From Mycetocola saprophilus (GTDB lineage Bacteria; Actinomycetota; Actinomycetes; Actinomycetales; Microbacteriaceae): a stretch of 64,000 nt of DNA. The DNA is taken from positions 744,001-808,000 of the forward strand of contig NZ_JOEC01000001.1 in assembly GCF_000718085.1 (NCBI RefSeq). Reading direction: 5' to 3'. How positions within the stretch are numbered: position 1 is the stretch's first letter; every line of letters begins with the position of its first letter. Shown in pieces: positions 31,546-41,572 of this stretch. Position numbers and translations under genes: made by a program. Under the pieces are notes generated by a model. That model was not told where the DNA came from and ran no database searches. It saw nothing but the letters and a program-made list of their open reading frames with translations.

Positions 31546-32850
31546 ATGACCATCAACAACGCCGTAGAGGCCTTCGACGCGGTAGACCTGATTCGCCAGA
31601 AGCGAGATTCGGGCACCCTGAGCACCGCCCAGATCGACTGGCTGGTGGACGCGTTCACCCGCGGCTATGTGGGCCAGGAGCAGATGGCCGCGATGGCCAT
31701 GGCGATCTTCCTGAACGGGATGGACCGCACCGAGATTCGCGATCTGACCCACGCGATGATCAACTCGGGGGAGCGGATGAGCTTCGAGGGCCTGGGCAAG
31801 GTCACCACCGATAAGCACTCGACCGGGGGAGTCGGGGACAAGATCACCCTCCCGCTGATGCCGCTGGTGGCCAGCTTCGGTGTGGCCGTGCCGCAGCTCT
31901 CGGGTCGCGGGCTTGGTCACACCGGTGGGACCCTCGACAAGCTCGAGGCGATCCCCGGCTGGCGGGCGGATCTCGAACCCGAGGAGATGACCCGGCTGCT
32001 GCGCGAGGTGGGTGGCGTGATCTGCGCCGCCGGTGCCGACCTCGCCCCGGCCGATAAGAAGCTGTATGCGCTGCGTGATATCACCGGAACCGTGGACTCG
32101 ATCCCGCTGATCGCCTCGAGCATCATGTCGAAGAAGATCGCCGAGGGTACCGCCTCGCTGGTGCTGGATGTGAAGTTCGGCGGCGGCGCGTTCATGCGCG
32201 ACTTCGACCGCGCGCGCGAGCTGGCCCAGACGATGGTGGACCTCGGCCGCGACTCGGGCGTGAACACCACCGCGCTGCTGACCCGGATGGATACCCCGCT
32301 GGGCCTGGCAATCGGTAACGCCAACGAGGTGCGCGAGTCGATCGAGGTGCTGGCCGGCGGCGGTCCGGCCGACATCGTGGAGCTGACGGTTGCGCTGGCC
32401 AAGGAGATGCTGACCCTCGCCGGTCACCCCGACGCCGACGTGGAGGCCGCGCTGCGCGATGGCCGGGCGATGGATACCTGGCGGGCGTTTGTCGCCGGCC
32501 AGGGCGGCGACCCGGATGCGGCCCTGCCCGTGGCCCGGGAAACCCACACCGTATACGCCGAGACCGCGGGTGTGCTGACCCGGCAGGACGCTCTGCCGTT
32601 CGGCATCGCCGCCTGGCGCCTGGGCGCCGGCCGCGCCCGCGCCCAGGACCCGGTGCAGCACGCGGCCGGCGTGGACCTGCACGCCAAGCCCGGCGACACC
32701 GTGAAGGTGGGCGACCCACTCTTCACCCTCTCCGCCGATGAGCCCGCCCGCTTTGCCCGCGCGCTTGAGGCGATCGACGGTGCCTTCGAAATCTCCGCCG
32801 ACGCCGCCGGCTGGACCCCGCCGGCGCTGATCGCCGAGAAGATCGGATAG
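31546..32850 (+). CDS. deoA: Thymidine (pyrimidine-nucleoside) phosphorylase
   Basis: 434 residues. Cleaves thymidine, deoxyuridine or uridine with phosphate to the base and (deoxy)ribose 1-phosphate. The phosphate-binding signature is DKHSTGGVGDKITLPLMPL; SGRGLGHTGGTLDKLEAIPG is the family signature, and SIMSKKIAEG follows. The C-terminal domain closes near PGDTVKVGDPLFTLSADEP. AAAGGAG precedes the ATG. With cdd, it routes imported (deoxy)cytidine and (deoxy)uridine to uracil and sugar phosphate. Confidence 0.96.
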   Translation: MTINNAVEAFDAVDLIRQKRDSGTLSTAQIDWLVDAFTRGYVGQEQMAAMAMAIFLNGMDRTEIRDLTHAMINSGERMSFEGLGKVTTDKHSTGGVGDKITLPLMPLVASFGVAVPQLSGRGLGHTGGTLDKLEAIPGWRADLEPEEMTRLLREVGGVICAAGADLAPADKKLYALRDITGTVDSIPLIASSIMSKKIAEGTASLVLDVKFGGGAFMRDFDRARELAQTMVDLGRDSGVNTTALLTRMDTPLGLAIGNANEVRESIEVLAGGGPADIVELTVALAKEMLTLAGHPDADVEAALRDGRAMDTWRAFVAGQGGDPDAALPVARETHTVYAETAGVLTRQDALPFGIAAWRLGAGRARAQDPVQHAAGVDLHAKPGDTVKVGDPLFTLSADEPARFARALEAIDGAFEISADAAGWTPPALIAEKIG

Positions 32851-32864
32851 CGCGTCGTAACACT

Positions 32865-32900
32865 CGCGGGGTGAACGGGGAAGTTCCCGTTCACCCCGCG
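32865..32900 (+). terminator. Strong terminator after deoA
   Basis: CGCGGGGTGAACGGG pairs with CCCGTTCACCCCGCG (15 perfect pairs, extendable through AA/TT into the loop), followed by GTGTTTCAC. It separates deoA from add. Confidence 0.75.
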
Positions 32901-32932
32901 GTGTTTCACGAAATGTGGGGGAGTGCCCCCGT

Positions 32933-32938
32933 TAGACT
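32933..32938 (+). promoter_or_regulatory. Leaderless-type -10 element of add
   Basis: TAGACT is followed by six bases and the GTG start of add at 32945, predicting a transcript that starts at the start codon. No Shine-Dalgarno sequence is seen in the gap. Confidence 0.5.
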
Positions 32939-32944
32939 GAGCGG

Positions 32945-34063
32945 GTGACTAACACTACTATTCCCTCGCTTGATGGCGTCGATCTGGCCCGTCTGCCCAA
33001 GGTTTCGCTGCACGATCACCTCGACGGCGGCCTGCGTCCCCAGACCATCATCGATCTCGCCCGTGAGATCGATCTTGAACTCCCCGCCGACAACGCCGAA
33101 GACCTTGCACAGTGGTTCCTGGACCAGTGCAACGCCGGCAACCTGGTTGACTACCTGAAGACCTTTGACCTCTCCACCGCCGTGATGCAGACCGAGGCCG
33201 GCCTGCGCCGGGTCGCACACGAGTTTGTGCTGGACCTGGCCGCCGACGGCGTCATCTACGGCGAAATCCGCTGGGCCCCCGAGCAGCACCTGACCCGCGG
33301 CCTGACCTTGGACCAGGTTGTTGAGGCCGTGCAGGCCGGGCTGGAAGACGGCGTCACCGAGGTGCGCGAGTCCGGCCGGGAGATCGAGGTGGGTCAGCTG
33401 ATCACCGCGATGCGTCACGCCGACCGCGCGCTGGAGATCGCCGAGCTGGCCGTGCGTCACCGCGACCGCGGCGTCTCCGGTTTCGACATCGCCGGGGCCG
33501 AGGACGGCTTCCTGCCCTCGCGTCACCGCGCCGCATTCGACTACCTGGCCGCCAACTTCTTCCCGGTGACCGTGCACGCCGGCGAGGCCGCCGGTCTGGA
33601 GTCGATCACCTCGGCGATCATCGATGGCCGCGCGCTGCGCCTGGGCCACGGTGTGCGCCTGGCCGAGGACGTCACCGTCGAGCGCAGTGATGACGACGAG
33701 GTCTACGTGAACATCGGACGCCTGTCCGAGTGGGTCAAGGACCGCGAGATCGTGCTCGAGCTGAGCCCCTCCTCGAACCTGCAGACCGGTGCCATCGCCG
33801 CCTGGGGCGAGGATCTGGCCGACCACCCGTTCGACATGCTCCACCAGCTGGGCTTCCGCGTCAGCGTGAACGTGGATAACCGCACCATGAGCGGCACCTC
33901 ACTGACCCGCGAGCTGGGCCTGCTGGTGGAAACCTTCGGGTACGACCTGGATGACCTGGAGACCTTCCAGCTCAACGCCGCCGCCGGCGCGTTCCTCCCG
34001 CTCGAGGACCGTGAGTACCTGGTTGAGCAGATTCAGGCGGGCTTCGACGCCGTCCGCGGCTAG
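32945..34063 (+). CDS. add: Adenosine deaminase
   Basis: 372 residues. Converts adenosine and deoxyadenosine to inosine forms. Zinc ligands HxH in SLHDHLDGG (near the N-terminus), the third His in VTVHAGEAAG with catalytic Glu, then LGHGVRL and the SPSSNLQTGAI motif; the last metal Asp is in NVDNRTMSG. GTG start matches MTNTTIPSLDGVDLARLPKVS. It has its own leaderless-type promoter and terminators on both sides, so it is a separate unit functionally related to the salvage genes before it. Confidence 0.96.
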   Translation: MTNTTIPSLDGVDLARLPKVSLHDHLDGGLRPQTIIDLAREIDLELPADNAEDLAQWFLDQCNAGNLVDYLKTFDLSTAVMQTEAGLRRVAHEFVLDLAADGVIYGEIRWAPEQHLTRGLTLDQVVEAVQAGLEDGVTEVRESGREIEVGQLITAMRHADRALEIAELAVRHRDRGVSGFDIAGAEDGFLPSRHRAAFDYLAANFFPVTVHAGEAAGLESITSAIIDGRALRLGHGVRLAEDVTVERSDDDEVYVNIGRLSEWVKDREIVLELSPSSNLQTGAIAAWGEDLADHPFDMLHQLGFRVSVNVDNRTMSGTSLTRELGLLVETFGYDLDDLETFQLNAAAGAFLPLEDREYLVEQIQAGFDAVRG

Positions 34064-34078
34064 ACTTCGAACCGGTCC

Positions 34079-34113
34079 GGCGGCCGTCGTCACCTCGTGT
34101 GGCGACGGCCGCC
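34079..34113 (+). terminator. Terminator after add
   Basis: GGCGGCCGTCG pairs with CGACGGCCGCC with a loop of about 13 bases that can pair further. The remaining bases to 34262 form the promoter region of the kinase operon; TATTCT at 34190-34195 is a candidate -10 element and GAGGAGG lies before the GTG at 34263. Confidence 0.65.
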
Positions 34114-34262
34114 GCCGTATTTAATGGTGCGCGTGTCATCAACCGGGTTCGACTCGTGCAAAGATGGAGTAGCGGGGGCTTTACGGGGGTATTCTTTCTC
34201 AGTGCTTAGTTGCGGGATCAGTCGTGTGCGTCCAGCCCCGGCAGCAACTGAGGAGGAATTGA

Positions 34263-35414
34263 GTGTCAGAGCGCACCGCATCATCGCGCACGCCGAGCAG
34301 CCCGCCGGTCATCCCCGGCTATAGCTATGTCCGGCCCCTGGGCTCGGGTGGGTTTGCCGAGGTCTACCTGTACGAGCAGGACATGCCACACCGCGTGGTC
34401 GCGGTGAAGGTCCTCAACGGTGTGGGCTCCACCGCCCAGACCCGACGCGGGTTCGAGGCCGAGGCCGATGTGATGGCCCGTCTCAGCGTTCACCCCTCAA
34501 TCGTCTCGATCTATCAGGCGAGTATTTCCGCCGATGGTCGGGCCTATATCGCCATGGAGTACTGTCCCGACTCGATGCGCTCGCGCATGCGCAGCGCCAA
34601 CCCGCTGACCCTCGAGCAGGTGCTCGATGCGGGGGTGCGGCTGGCCGGTGCGCTGGAGACCGCTCATCGCAGTGGAGTCCTGCATCGCGATCTCAAACCC
34701 TCAAACGTTCTGGTCACCACCCTGGGCCGACCGGTTTTGGCGGACTTTGGTATCGCCGAGGTGCGCGGTGAGGTGGAACCCGGTGCCCAAATCGCGCTGT
34801 CCTATCCCTGGGCGGCACCCGAGGTGGTGCAGACATCCACATCCGGCACCATCGCCAGCGAAATCTGGTCTCTTGCCGCCACCCTGTATACCTTTGCCGC
34901 CGGGCGTTCCCCGTTCGAATCGGCGGAGCGGGCACAAAATGTGCGCGAAAAACTGGCGGCCCGCATCACGAAGGCCCTCTACATCGGGCTTCCCGGCGGA
35001 ATGGGTCAGGGACGCCTCGACGATGTGCTCTCTCGTGCCATGCGCAAGAATCCCGATGAGCGGTTTGCCTCGATGCTGGAATTCGCCGAGGCTCTGCGTG
35101 CGCTTCAGCGCGAGTTTGGCTATGACCTCACCCCGCTCGAAGTGATGTCCTCCGAATGGGCCGGGGCGTTGCCCTCGGTCAACACCGACCGGCAGCGTGG
35201 TCCCGTGGTCAGCTCGGTGCGGTCGAGCTCGCGGAAGACCGAGCGGGCGGCCCTGCGTGCCGAGCAGCCGCGGACCGACCGATCCTCCTCGGTGCAGCGT
35301 ACCTCTGCACCCACGATGTCTCCGATGACCGCAATGCTGATCGGCATCGGTGGGACCGTCGTAGCCGGCGGCATCATCGTGGGCGTCGTGATGCTGATGC
35401 GCGGGGCGCTCTGA
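34263..35414 (+). CDS. Membrane-anchored serine/threonine protein kinase (PknB-like catalytic domain)
   Basis: 383 residues. The kinase domain (about 20-285) has Gly-loop LGSGGFAEV, the lysine in VVAVKVL, catalytic loop LHRDLKPSNVL (Asp143), DFGIAE, and APE in WAAPEVVQ. A linker of about 60 residues rich in Ser, Arg and Thr follows, then one membrane helix (about 355-378) and a very short outside tail with no PASTA or other sensor. It heads an operon containing a PP2C phosphatase and an FHA protein, which suggests a complete phospho-relay. The giant downstream gene starts within its stop codon (TGATG) and may supply the extracellular sensing part in trans; that is inference. Confidence 0.93.
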   Translation: MSERTASSRTPSSPPVIPGYSYVRPLGSGGFAEVYLYEQDMPHRVVAVKVLNGVGSTAQTRRGFEAEADVMARLSVHPSIVSIYQASISADGRAYIAMEYCPDSMRSRMRSANPLTLEQVLDAGVRLAGALETAHRSGVLHRDLKPSNVLVTTLGRPVLADFGIAEVRGEVEPGAQIALSYPWAAPEVVQTSTSGTIASEIWSLAATLYTFAAGRSPFESAERAQNVREKLAARITKALYIGLPGGMGQGRLDDVLSRAMRKNPDERFASMLEFAEALRALQREFGYDLTPLEVMSSEWAGALPSVNTDRQRGPVVSSVRSSSRKTERAALRAEQPRTDRSSSVQRTSAPTMSPMTAMLIGIGGTVVAGGIIVGVVMLMRGAL

Positions 35415-38400
35415 TGGGCATTCGCGCGACCCTGTCCGCGAGCTGGGGGCTCGGGGGAGCGGATCGTCGCTCGCGTCGCCGTCGGAATCGGGTGATTGCC
35501 TGGGTGGGAGGCGGAACCGCGGTTGCGGTCATCGCGACCCTCGCCGTCTTCAGTGAGGGGTATCAGGCGCAGGAACTGCCCCGCACCGAGACCGCCGTCT
35601 GGGTGAGCCGGGATGCCGGCCAGTACGCCCGGGTCAACACCGAAACCGGCGAGCTGGATACCGTGCGCAAGGCCACCGAGCCCGCCCAGGTGATCCAGGC
35701 CGGACGCTCAAGCGTGCTCTTTGGTGCCGGCCTCAGTCGGGCCTGGCCGATCAACGCCGCGTTCCCCGAGGATCTGGTTGCCAGCGACGGAAACGGCAAA
35801 ACCTCACCCGAAACCGGCGACTCCGCGGATCCCGAATCCACGGCCGTGTCCGCGCAGGGTCCCGGGGGGAAGGACCCGGGCGGTCCCGCCGCCGAATCCA
35901 CCCCGTCGGGAACGCGCGAGGTGATCTCCGCCGGTAACTACTTCGCATTCCGGACCGAGTCCGGGGAGGTATTCGCCGGTACGCTGGCCGAAAGCGACGC
36001 CGAGGCGTCCCTCGCCGGAACCAGCGCCCCCGCCCCGGCAACCGGGCGTATCACCGGGGCATCGGCGGTCGACCCGCTGGCGGGTAAGGCAACCGCCGGT
36101 CCCTCGCCCAGCGCCGATGCCGAGGGCAAACCCGCCCCGCGCACCCACTATGAGGCCACCCAGATTGCGCTGTCCGACGATGGCACGCTGAAAATGTATT
36201 CGGCTGGGGAGTCCCGGGTGCGTACCTTTAGCATCGCTCGCGGTGAGTTCGACGGAGGTGGGGATGCGGTCCCCGCCGAGGTCGCGCAGGTTAAGGAACC
36301 CCAGCTGACCACCGCGGGTGGGCGCTGGGCACTGCTTGATCCCACCGGCGGATCGCTCTGGCGGCAGGGGGCGGATAAGCCGGTCAAACTGGAGATTGGT
36401 GCCGAGGCTCTGCTGCAGACGGGCGTCTCCGAAACCGGTGACGACATTCTGGTCGCCGATGATTCGGGTCTCTGGTCGGTGGCCGAGGACGGCAAGGTTT
36501 CCCGCACCGTCACCGCTCGCGGGACACCCGCCCAGCCGACGCGCGTGGACGGAACCGGCTATGGTGCCTGGCTCGACACCGGTGCCGGCACGCTGTGGAC
36601 CGGTGGATCCAGAACCACCGAGCTCACCTATGACGCCGCGTCCGGTGCCGCCGACCGTCGTCTCGACCCGGTCATCCAAACAAACGGAACCCGCGCGGTG
36701 CTGAGCGAACGCCAGACCGGCATGCTCTGGATGCTGCCCGATGGTACCCCGATCCCGCTCTCCCAGTGGACCCTCAACCAGCCTCCGCGCCAGGACACCG
36801 GCACCGTCGTCGTGGACGATGCGACCGAGGAGATGCCCCCGATCGCGGTGCCCGATAGCTTTGGGGTCCGCGCCGGGGGACAGACCGAGCTTCTGGTACT
36901 GCTCAACGACTACGACCCGAATAAGAAGGACGTGTTGAGCATCGTCCCCGAGTCCGTCACCGGACTCGACCCGGCGGGGTTTGGCCAGATTAGCGTGCTG
37001 CCTGGCAATCAGCGGCTGGCGATTCAGGTGGGTGAATCGGCGAGCGGCTCGGCCACATTCGCCTATAAGATCACCGACGGAACGCTCGAATCGGAGTCCG
37101 CAACCGTGACCCTGACCGTGCGCACCCCCGAGGAGAACAGCGGTCCGGCCTGGTGTGGGGTGGAGGGCTGTCAGCTGAGTTGGCCAACCCCGCAGCTCAC
37201 CCCCGGCGGCACCCTCTCCCTCCCCATCATGGAGGGATGGGTCGATCCCGAGGGCGACCCGATTACGCTGCTCTCGGCTCGAACCACCGATCCCGCCGCC
37301 CCGATGCGCGCCGTCGCCACCGAGGATGGACGGATCGTGCTGCGGCATACCGACCAGAACGCACCGGACGGGCAGATCCCCGTTGAGGTGACCGTGTCGG
37401 ACTCCCAGGGCATCGAAACCACCCGGACGCTCAACGTCCAGGTACTGAGTTCCGCCGTCCCGGTGGTGGAACCGATGGTGGTCAGCGTTCCCGTGGGGCA
37501 GAACATCGAGGTGAACGCGCTTGAGCGGGTGAGTGGCGGATCGGGTTCGTTCGCGTTGGTGGATGCCGCACAGCCGCAGGGATCCTCGGCCGGGCTGCAG
37601 GTGGTGCCGCAGCAGGCTCGCGGCACGGTCGCCGTGAGCCCGTCGCAACCCGGATCGTACCTGGTGCAAACCTCGGTGCGGGACACTATGACCTCCACCG
37701 AGCAAACGGGCGTGATCCGTGTGGTTGCTCCCGAAACGTTGCCCGCGCTCACCCTGCCGCCCACCCGAGCCTATGTCCGGCCGCTGCAGGACACCGTGGT
37801 GAGCGTGTTGGACGTGATTCCCCGGATGGCCGATCGCGTTTTCACCGTCGAAAAGGCTACGGTGCTCTCCGGATCGCTGAACGTCGCGCCGATCGAACGC
37901 GAATCTCTGCGCGTATCGGGGACCACGAGCACCGGCGCCGCCGGGCTGGTGGGAACCGCCCAGATCACCGTATCCGATGGCCAGGGGCAGACCGCCACCG
38001 GCCAGATGACGGTATTCCAGGTGCCCGAAACCGGGACCGATCCGGTCATTGCCCTCCCCGATTTTGCCACCGTGCGCGCCGGCAACGTGGTGGATATCAA
38101 CGTCTTGGAAAACGACGTTGTGGGCAGCGGCGAGCGCCTCAACCTCGACCCGACGATCACCGGTTCCGGAGCCGAGGGTGAGCTGGCGTTTGCCTCGGGC
38201 AACACCCTGCGTTACCTGGCACCGCAGTCACCCGGGACCTATACGGTCAGCTACACCGCGTATCAGGAGAGCGCCCCGGAAAAATCCGATATCGGACGGG
38301 TGCAGATTACCGTGCTTCCCGAGGGCAATAACCGCCCACCGATCCCGGCCGCGCTGGTGGCCCGGGTCCTGCCTGGCCAGGAGGCAAGGGTCCGGGTTCC

Positions 38401-41400
38401 GCTGAGCGGGGTGGATCCCGATGGGGATCGGGTGCGCCTGGTCTCGGTGGAGTCCAAGGACTTCGTGTCCTCCACCGTAGGAACCTCGGATAATGAGGTT
38501 GTGCTCTCGATTGCCGAGACCGCGAAGCCGGGCCTCGTGACCATTGGATATACGGTTCGCGACCCCGAGGGAGCCGATGGAACCGGGACGATTCGGGTAT
38601 CCGTCGGAGACATTGCCCCGGACCCGGGGGCGCCGATTACGATCTCCGACTCGGTTCGACTGGTGCGCGGTTCCGGCGCGCTCACCACCGTGGAACCCCT
38701 GCTCAATGACGTTGATCCCGCCCAGGGGAAGCTCGAGCTGCTCGGCGTTGTGCCCGAGACCGGTGCCGACCCGCAGAGCGCGGAGTACCGGGAGCTGGCG
38801 TCGCTCCTGGACCTGTCGGAGATGAAGCGTGGTCGGGTGGGAATCTCTTCGAGTCCCAACGGTGGCAGCTTTTCGTTCCGTTACACCGTGCGTTCTTCGG
38901 CCAGCAAGAGCACGGCCGAGGGGCGAATCAGCGTGTTTGTCTCCGACCGGGTGGGCACCCAGGCTCCGATCGTGGCCGACACCACCCTCACGGCCCGGGA
39001 CCGTTCGGTCCTGGCCACCACCGGGGTGGATGTGCGGACCGACCGCGTGCGCTGGTCCGCGGGAGACCCGAATAAGCTCGAGCTCAGCCCCTGGGGCAGC
39101 GGTTCGGAGCGCTTCAGCGCATCCGGGCCCAAGCTGGTGGGTGAGTACCGCCCCGAGGGTGGCGTGGTCCCGTTCAAGCTTGCCGGTCCCGACAATAACG
39201 GCGGCCAGACGGTTGCCTACGGGCTGTTGATCATGCCGTCCCTGGATGAGCTGCAGGTCACGCTGCGTCCGGGACTCGCGCCGATCAGCGTGGACGAGAA
39301 TAAGTCCGTGGCAACCTCGGTGGACGATGTGGTCGAGCGCATCCCCGGTGAGCGGATCGAAATACGATCGGGGGATCTGCCCACGCAGCGTCCCCAGGCT
39401 ACCTGCTCGGCCGCCGGAAACGATATTCGCTACGCCGCCGGAGCCGAGGCTCCGTGGCAGGATCGCTGCATGATCGAGGTGCGCCTGCAGGGCCAGAAGA
39501 TCTGGACCAAGCTCGCCGTGCCGTATCTGATTGTGCCACGCGAGCCGAAGGCCGAGCTGCAACCGCTCAGCCGGGTGGTGCGGCCGGGATCGGATGAGAC
39601 GATCAACGTGGCCGCCGACATGCTGCGCTGGCAGGGTGACCGCGCCGGCGACGTCGGTAAGCTGCGATTTGCCCTCGGCGGTGCCGGGCGCGTGTTCCAG
39701 GTCAGCCAGGAGGGGAGCCAGATCAGGGTCACCGCCCGTGCCGATGCGCCGCCGGGCACCGAGGAACGCTTCAACATCGATGTGAGCGGCGCCGGTGAGG
39801 CCCGCTCGACCCTGACTCTCCGGGTGGGGGATGTGCCGCGCGAGCTTCCTCGTGGGGCCACCGTGAATAAGCAGTGCACCGTGGGAGCCGGCGGATGCCG
39901 GGTGACCGCGGTGGGGATCCCCGGGGAGTTTGATCCGTTTGCCGGCAAGGTGGGGGGCGGCCTGGTGTTGGATTCGATCAGCGCTAACGCGTGCCCGCTG
40001 GCCCGGTTTGGACGTTCGGGAACCGCGGATATCGACATCACCTGGCCCGCCGGCCAGAGCGCCGGTGGCACCTGCACCGTACCCTTCCAGGTGCGCGATG
40101 CTCAGGGCCGTCTGGGCGAAGGACGGCTGGAATTTGATGCGCAGGGACTGCCGGCCGCCCCGGCCAGTATCACCACTGTTGCCTATACCGGCAACAGTGT
40201 GAGCCTCGAGGTGGCGCTGGGCGAGGCCCAGGCCGCTCACCCCGCGGTGACCGGGGTGAGCCTGAGCGCCGATGGCCGTGCCGGCGCTGGGCGATGCGCC
40301 CCGAGTACCCCGGGGAGCTATCGGTGTGAGGTGACCGGAATGACCAACGGGACCAAGCAGCGCTTCAGCGCTCGTGCGGTCAATGCGGTGGGCGAGTCCC
40401 CGGAGACCACCCCGGTGACCTCCTGGGCGTACCAGGTTCCCACCGTGTCTAGCGTGACCGCCACCACCCGGTACGACGCCCAGGCAACCACCCCGGGCAC
40501 GGGCATCGCGGTGGTGAGTATCGCCGCGGCGGCGGATGCGCGCGCGTTCCGCATCGAGGGACAGCAGAATGAGATCGCCCGTTCGGGACCGAATACCCAG
40601 CTTGAGCTCACCCTTCCGGTGGGATCCCAGACCATTCGGGTGACCCCGCTGAGCACGTTCGAGCCGCCGATTCCCGGGGGACCGACCGAGGGAACCCGAG
40701 GCGAAGCGACGGTATCGGTGGGGGGCAGCCCGAGTGTGATCGGCGACGTGGCGTTGCGTCCACAGGACAACTCGACCCTGCTCGCCACCGGCGTGCAGGT
40801 GAACATGAATGGTGCGCCGGGTGGCGGCACGGTCGTCTATCGACTGAAGATTCGCTTCGCCGGGGAACCGGCGCAGTGTCGGGTGGATGGCTCCGGTAAT
40901 CTCATCCCCGAAAGTGGCGATAGCACAAGCGGCCAGTTCGGCGGGCTCAACCGGTTCTTCACCTATGGCGTCCGCGCGTGTGTGAGTAACGGGTTCGGGG
41001 TTGCCGGAACGGGAGTGAACTATTTGAGTCCGGGTGGTGAGCTTCCCGCCCCCGACGTTACGGGTGGATACGGGGTGAGCCCCGAGTACACAAAGACTCC
41101 CGCGGGGGACTATGAGTATCGGCTGACCACTCAGCCCATCGTCCAGGCCCAGGAGGGCATGTTCCTGATGTATCGGGTGGATGGTGCTCCGGCGAGCCGA
41201 ACCTTTGCCCTGGATCCCGCGCGCGTGATCAATTCCGTCAGCGTGTATCAGTGCCTCAACGATGAACCCGAAAACTGTTCGCGTGATCGCCGGATCGATC
41301 CGATTACCTCGACCAACGAGGTGACCGTGACCAAGGTTCCCAAGTGTCTGGCCGCCGACGCCAGTGACGCCGAGGACCTGACGGTGAGCGAGAGCGCGAT

Positions 41401-41572
41401 CCGCGATGCCCGCATCAGAATTCTGCCGCCCACCGTGGCGGATCCCACCAAGGTGACTATCGAAATCACCTGGATGGGAAACTTCCAAAAACTCAAACCC
41501 CTGACGATCCCGGTGCCCCTGTGCGCGGCACCGCCCGCCGGCGACGGCTCCACTGAAAGGACCACCCCATGA
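35414..41572 (+). CDS. Giant single-pass Ig/cadherin-like and fibronectin-type envelope protein
   Basis: 2052 residues with the ATG at 35414 (TGATG overlap with the kinase gene). A basic N-terminus RRSRRRRNR and one membrane helix (about 27-47) place the rest outside the cell. Residues about 50-460 show repeated short strands with WxxG/LW motifs (for example GAGTLWTGGS), suggestive of a beta-propeller-like region. From about 473 there is a tandem series of cadherin/Ig-like domains beginning with motifs such as VPDSFGVRAGGQTELLVLLN and LPDFATVRAGNVVDINVLEN, with VDPDGD-type calcium-like turns. Near 1580-1680 a fibronectin III-like domain is recognisable. The last residues overlap the MoxR gene. 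Proteins of this architecture recur with moxR, DUF58 and transglutaminase genes in actinobacteria; no function is established. A structural or sensor role in the envelope is likely. Confidence 0.85.
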   Translation: MGIRATLSASWGLGGADRRSRRRRNRVIAWVGGGTAVAVIATLAVFSEGYQAQELPRTETAVWVSRDAGQYARVNTETGELDTVRKATEPAQVIQAGRSSVLFGAGLSRAWPINAAFPEDLVASDGNGKTSPETGDSADPESTAVSAQGPGGKDPGGPAAESTPSGTREVISAGNYFAFRTESGEVFAGTLAESDAEASLAGTSAPAPATGRITGASAVDPLAGKATAGPSPSADAEGKPAPRTHYEATQIALSDDGTLKMYSAGESRVRTFSIARGEFDGGGDAVPAEVAQVKEPQLTTAGGRWALLDPTGGSLWRQGADKPVKLEIGAEALLQTGVSETGDDILVADDSGLWSVAEDGKVSRTVTARGTPAQPTRVDGTGYGAWLDTGAGTLWTGGSRTTELTYDAASGAADRRLDPVIQTNGTRAVLSERQTGMLWMLPDGTPIPLSQWTLNQPPRQDTGTVVVDDATEEMPPIAVPDSFGVRAGGQTELLVLLNDYDPNKKDVLSIVPESVTGLDPAGFGQISVLPGNQRLAIQVGESASGSATFAYKITDGTLESESATVTLTVRTPEENSGPAWCGVEGCQLSWPTPQLTPGGTLSLPIMEGWVDPEGDPITLLSARTTDPAAPMRAVATEDGRIVLRHTDQNAPDGQIPVEVTVSDSQGIETTRTLNVQVLSSAVPVVEPMVVSVPVGQNIEVNALERVSGGSGSFALVDAAQPQGSSAGLQVVPQQARGTVAVSPSQPGSYLVQTSVRDTMTSTEQTGVIRVVAPETLPALTLPPTRAYVRPLQDTVVSVLDVIPRMADRVFTVEKATVLSGSLNVAPIERESLRVSGTTSTGAAGLVGTAQITVSDGQGQTATGQMTVFQVPETGTDPVIALPDFATVRAGNVVDINVLENDVVGSGERLNLDPTITGSGAEGELAFASGNTLRYLAPQSPGTYTVSYTAYQESAPEKSDIGRVQITVLPEGNNRPPIPAALVARVLPGQEARVRVPLSGVDPDGDRVRLVSVESKDFVSSTVGTSDNEVVLSIAETAKPGLVTIGYTVRDPEGADGTGTIRVSVGDIAPDPGAPITISDSVRLVRGSGALTTVEPLLNDVDPAQGKLELLGVVPETGADPQSAEYRELASLLDLSEMKRGRVGISSSPNGGSFSFRYTVRSSASKSTAEGRISVFVSDRVGTQAPIVADTTLTARDRSVLATTGVDVRTDRVRWSAGDPNKLELSPWGSGSERFSASGPKLVGEYRPEGGVVPFKLAGPDNNGGQTVAYGLLIMPSLDELQVTLRPGLAPISVDENKSVATSVDDVVERIPGERIEIRSGDLPTQRPQATCSAAGNDIRYAAGAEAPWQDRCMIEVRLQGQKIWTKLAVPYLIVPREPKAELQPLSRVVRPGSDETINVAADMLRWQGDRAGDVGKLRFALGGAGRVFQVSQEGSQIRVTARADAPPGTEERFNIDVSGAGEARSTLTLRVGDVPRELPRGATVNKQCTVGAGGCRVTAVGIPGEFDPFAGKVGGGLVLDSISANACPLARFGRSGTADIDITWPAGQSAGGTCTVPFQVRDAQGRLGEGRLEFDAQGLPAAPASITTVAYTGNSVSLEVALGEAQAAHPAVTGVSLSADGRAGAGRCAPSTPGSYRCEVTGMTNGTKQRFSARAVNAVGESPETTPVTSWAYQVPTVSSVTATTRYDAQATTPGTGIAVVSIAAAADARAFRIEGQQNEIARSGPNTQLELTLPVGSQTIRVTPLSTFEPPIPGGPTEGTRGEATVSVGGSPSVIGDVALRPQDNSTLLATGVQVNMNGAPGGGTVVYRLKIRFAGEPAQCRVDGSGNLIPESGDSTSGQFGGLNRFFTYGVRACVSNGFGVAGTGVNYLSPGGELPAPDVTGGYGVSPEYTKTPAGDYEYRLTTQPIVQAQEGMFLMYRVDGAPASRTFALDPARVINSVSVYQCLNDEPENCSRDRRIDPITSTNEVTVTKVPKCLAADASDAEDLTVSESAIRDARIRILPPTVADPTKVTIEITWMGNFQKLKPLTIPVPLCAAPPAGDGSTERTTP

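Noticed and set aside
36800..36840. TVVVDD sequence in the giant protein as another FHA docking site
   Set aside because: It resembles the acidic-Thr-Val motif but lies in the extracytoplasmic part according to the membrane topology, out of reach of the kinase.
38228..41488. Minus-strand open frame of more than 1000 codons opposite the giant Ig-like gene
   Set aside because: Long antisense frames are expected in G/C-ending codon DNA; the translation is low-complexity, has no family features, and the plus strand is clearly coding.
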